In this document: in pieces, positions 5,514 to 6,840 of the stretch
Layout: each line of letters begins with the position of its first letter
Position numbering within the stretch: position 1 is the stretch's first letter
From: JAIBAI01 sp044238875
Lineage (GTDB): Bacteria; Bacteroidota; Bacteroidia; M30B66
DNA length: 6,840 nucleotides
Assembly (NCBI GenBank): GCA_044238875.1
Contig: JBIICM010000138.1
Coordinates: forward strand, 1 to 6,840
Direction: 5' to 3'
Notes under the pieces: model-generated
Database searches by the model: none
The model's input: only the letters and a program-made list of their open reading frames with translations
What the model was told of the DNA's origin: nothing
Translations under genes and position numbers: made by a program

Positions 5514-6840
5514 ATGAAGACTTTAAGAATTTTTGCGCTCTTTTTTATTTTGGGCTTGAATCAGACTGCATTGTATGCGCAAGGCGGTTGTATCGAAATC
5601 GAACGGATTCTGGCTGCTGCATGCGGCATCGCTGGACAAACTGAAGGGTATAATGAAATGTTGTTCTTCAGGGTAGGACCTAATCCCGTAAATGTGGCAA
5701 ATATTTCAGTAACCTGGCCAACATCAAACCAGGTGAATTTCTACAATTTCCTGGGCTTAATTCAGGATGGCACTACTGCTGCTAAAGTCGCAGAAATCAA
5801 TGCGACCATTCAAACCTGCGGACATCTGAAAGAGCCTGTAAACGGAATCATACCTGCGAACGCGAAAGTCATTTTTTTTACCAGTCAACAGGTGAGCGCT
5901 ACGTTTAACTCATTTGCAAATCTGACAGATACGCTTATTGCTATTTTCCAAAATAATACCAGCCGGATTGGTGGCCATTTTTTGAACAGTACCGTGAATA
6001 CCGGAATACCTCCATCTGGAACGGATGATCAAACTACAATTATTTCATTTGGTGGCAATTGTACTGATCAGGTCACCTATCTGCGTACAAGTTTGCTTAC
6101 CACTGCCGGAATACCCGGTAACGAGCCCGGTGCTACAGTGTTGTTTACACCGGACGGTTCAACTTCTTATTTTAACAACGGATGTGTTGCTCCCTTTCCG
6201 CCTTACAATGCCGACTGGACAAATCCGGGTCCGCTCTGCGCTGATGCAGATCCGATAAATCTGAACAAGCTGATCACAGGTACCAAAGGCGGAACATGGA
6301 CTGGTCCCGGCGTAACTGATTCAACCTTAAATGTTACAGGTCTCTCAGGAAATATCACAGTTACTTATTCCATTTCACCACTACCCAACTGTCCGAATCT
6401 GCCTCCGGCATCAGCGTCAAAAACTATCAATATCATACCATCGGCAAATGCCGCATGGACAAACCCCGATACCCTTTGTAATAAAAACAATACGTTTGAT
6501 CTCAATACATTGGTTACCGGTACACCCGGTGGTACATGGGCAGGATGGAACGTATTACCAAATGGAACCTGGAACCTGACCAATCTTTCTGGTTCGTTTC
6601 CGGTTTCTTATTTTGTTGGTTCCGGTGATTGTAAAGACGTCCTGCTTCAAAACGTTTTTGTAGTTGTTTCTCCAAAACTGAATGTAACCGGTTTAACCAC
6701 CTACTGCGTTGGGGAAGAGGCGAAACCACTCACCACAACACCGGCAAGCGGTGGTACGGTTACCTGGTATGCTGATTCAACATTGGCTCAGCAAATTGCC
6801 AATGGCACTTCCTTTACCCCTCCTTCAGAAAGTGGCACCT
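5514..6840 (+). CDS. large secreted repeat protein with Ig-like module (3' end outside window)
   Basis: The frame is open from the ATG at 5514 to the right edge, giving 442 residues with no stop. Residues 1-22 are a signal peptide: KTLR, then a hydrophobic core FALFFILGL, then LYA with likely cleavage before Gln23. Residues 25-228 form a Cys-containing domain (Cys26, 37, 102, 183, 224) with the stretches RVGPNPVNV, NATIQTCG, LKEPVNGIIPANAKVI and FTPDGSTSYFNNGC. I have seen similar domains at the front of long Bacteroidota surface proteins but cannot name a Pfam family with certainty. Two tandem repeats follow (about 232-311 and 312-387), then from 388 a module starting TTYCVGEEAKPL and reaching GTVTWYADSTLAQQI, typical of CHU_C-associated Ig-like domains. 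Such proteins are usually exported and often end in a type IX secretion sorting domain, which would lie beyond this window. Role unknown; adhesion or matrix function is a guess. Confidence 0.9.
   Translation, partial: MKTLRIFALFFILGLNQTALYAQGGCIEIERILAAACGIAGQTEGYNEMLFFRVGPNPVNVANISVTWPTSNQVNFYNFLGLIQDGTTAAKVAEINATIQTCGHLKEPVNGIIPANAKVIFFTSQQVSATFNSFANLTDTLIAIFQNNTSRIGGHFLNSTVNTGIPPSGTDDQTTIISFGGNCTDQVTYLRTSLLTTAGIPGNEPGATVLFTPDGSTSYFNNGCVAPFPPYNADWTNPGPLCADADPINLNKLITGTKGGTWTGPGVTDSTLNVTGLSGNITVTYSISPLPNCPNLPPASASKTINIIPSANAAWTNPDTLCNKNNTFDLNTLVTGTPGGTWAGWNVLPNGTWNLTNLSGSFPVSYFVGSGDCKDVLLQNVFVVVSPKLNVTGLTTYCVGEEAKPLTTTPASGGTVTWYADSTLAQQIANGTSFTPPSESGT
6207..6446 (+). repeat. protein-level repeat unit 1 in the secreted protein
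   Basis: Residues 232-311 form the first copy of an ~80-residue repeat: WTNP, then LC (Cys242), an INLNKLITGT stretch, GGTW, TGLSG, a T-x-T-Y strand, a second Cys (293) and a final I-N-I-I strand. It aligns with the next copy at an 80-residue offset between the two WTNP motifs. The paired Cys suggest a disulfide in each folded unit. The DNA copies are clearly diverged, so this is an old duplication rather than a recent one. Confidence 0.75.
6447..6674 (+). repeat. protein-level repeat unit 2 in the secreted protein
   Basis: Residues 312-387 repeat the pattern of the preceding unit: WTNP (315-318), LC (Cys322), DLNTLVTGT (329-337), GGTW (339-342), NLSG, a V-S-Y strand, Cys373 and a closing V-F-V-V-V strand. 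The two Cys are 51 residues apart, exactly as in the first copy (242 to 293). An extra Trp-rich insertion (WNVLPNGTW) replaces the GPGVTDST segment of copy 1. Confidence 0.75.

Noticed and set aside
6025..6583. Short open frames on both strands within the secreted-protein gene
   Set aside because: They conflict with a continuous 442-residue frame that has a signal peptide and internal protein repeats.
1..6840. tRNA, rRNA, CRISPR array, insertion sequence or phage features
   Set aside because: No cloverleaf-like tract, spaced direct repeats, transposase or integrase frame, or terminal inverted repeats were seen by eye on either strand.

Overview
This window looks like chromosomal DNA from a member of the Bacteroidota. 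The evidence is: a ribosomal protein L33 gene followed by a small Bacteroidota-restricted DUF4295 gene; the order L33-DUF4295-ftsY-rimO, which is familiar from that phylum; two exact matches to the Bacteroidota sigma-factor -7 element TAnnTTTG; starts without Shine-Dalgarno sequences; a bacillithiol gene (bshC); and a large secreted Cys/Gly/Thr-rich repeat protein of the gliding/adhesin type. I cannot name a genus from the sequence. All supported genes lie on the + strand.

Layout. (1) 2-160: the C-terminal end of an unrecognised protein, three bases upstream of an AIM24/TIGR00266-family protein (164-958). (2) 959-1172: a 214-bp non-coding gap with a possible terminator hairpin (1031-1094) and a promoter (-7 box 1138-1145). 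(3) 1173-1516: a compact ribosomal transcription unit, rpmG (L33) and DUF4295, closed by a very clear intrinsic terminator (1546-1578). (4) 1592-5441: ftsY, rimO and bshC, joined by two 4-bp ATGA stop/start overlaps, so translational coupling is likely. (5) 5442-5513: a short gap with a second promoter-like element. (6) 5514 to the right edge: the first 442 residues of a secreted protein with a signal peptide, a Cys-containing N-terminal domain, two tandem ~80-residue repeats and the start of an Ig-like module. It has no stop codon inside the window.

Functionally, the central block is mainly housekeeping. It contains two ribosome-linked small proteins, the SRP receptor that brings translating ribosomes to the membrane, the enzyme that methylthiolates ribosomal protein S12, and the cysteine-adding enzyme of bacillithiol synthesis. 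The most notable regulatory feature is the strong terminator that ends only 13 bases before the ftsY start, leaving no room for a normal promoter between them. I see no convincing sign of an undescribed defence, mobile or RNA system. The least characterised items are the N-terminal domain of the secreted protein, the upstream partial protein and the 214-bp gap.
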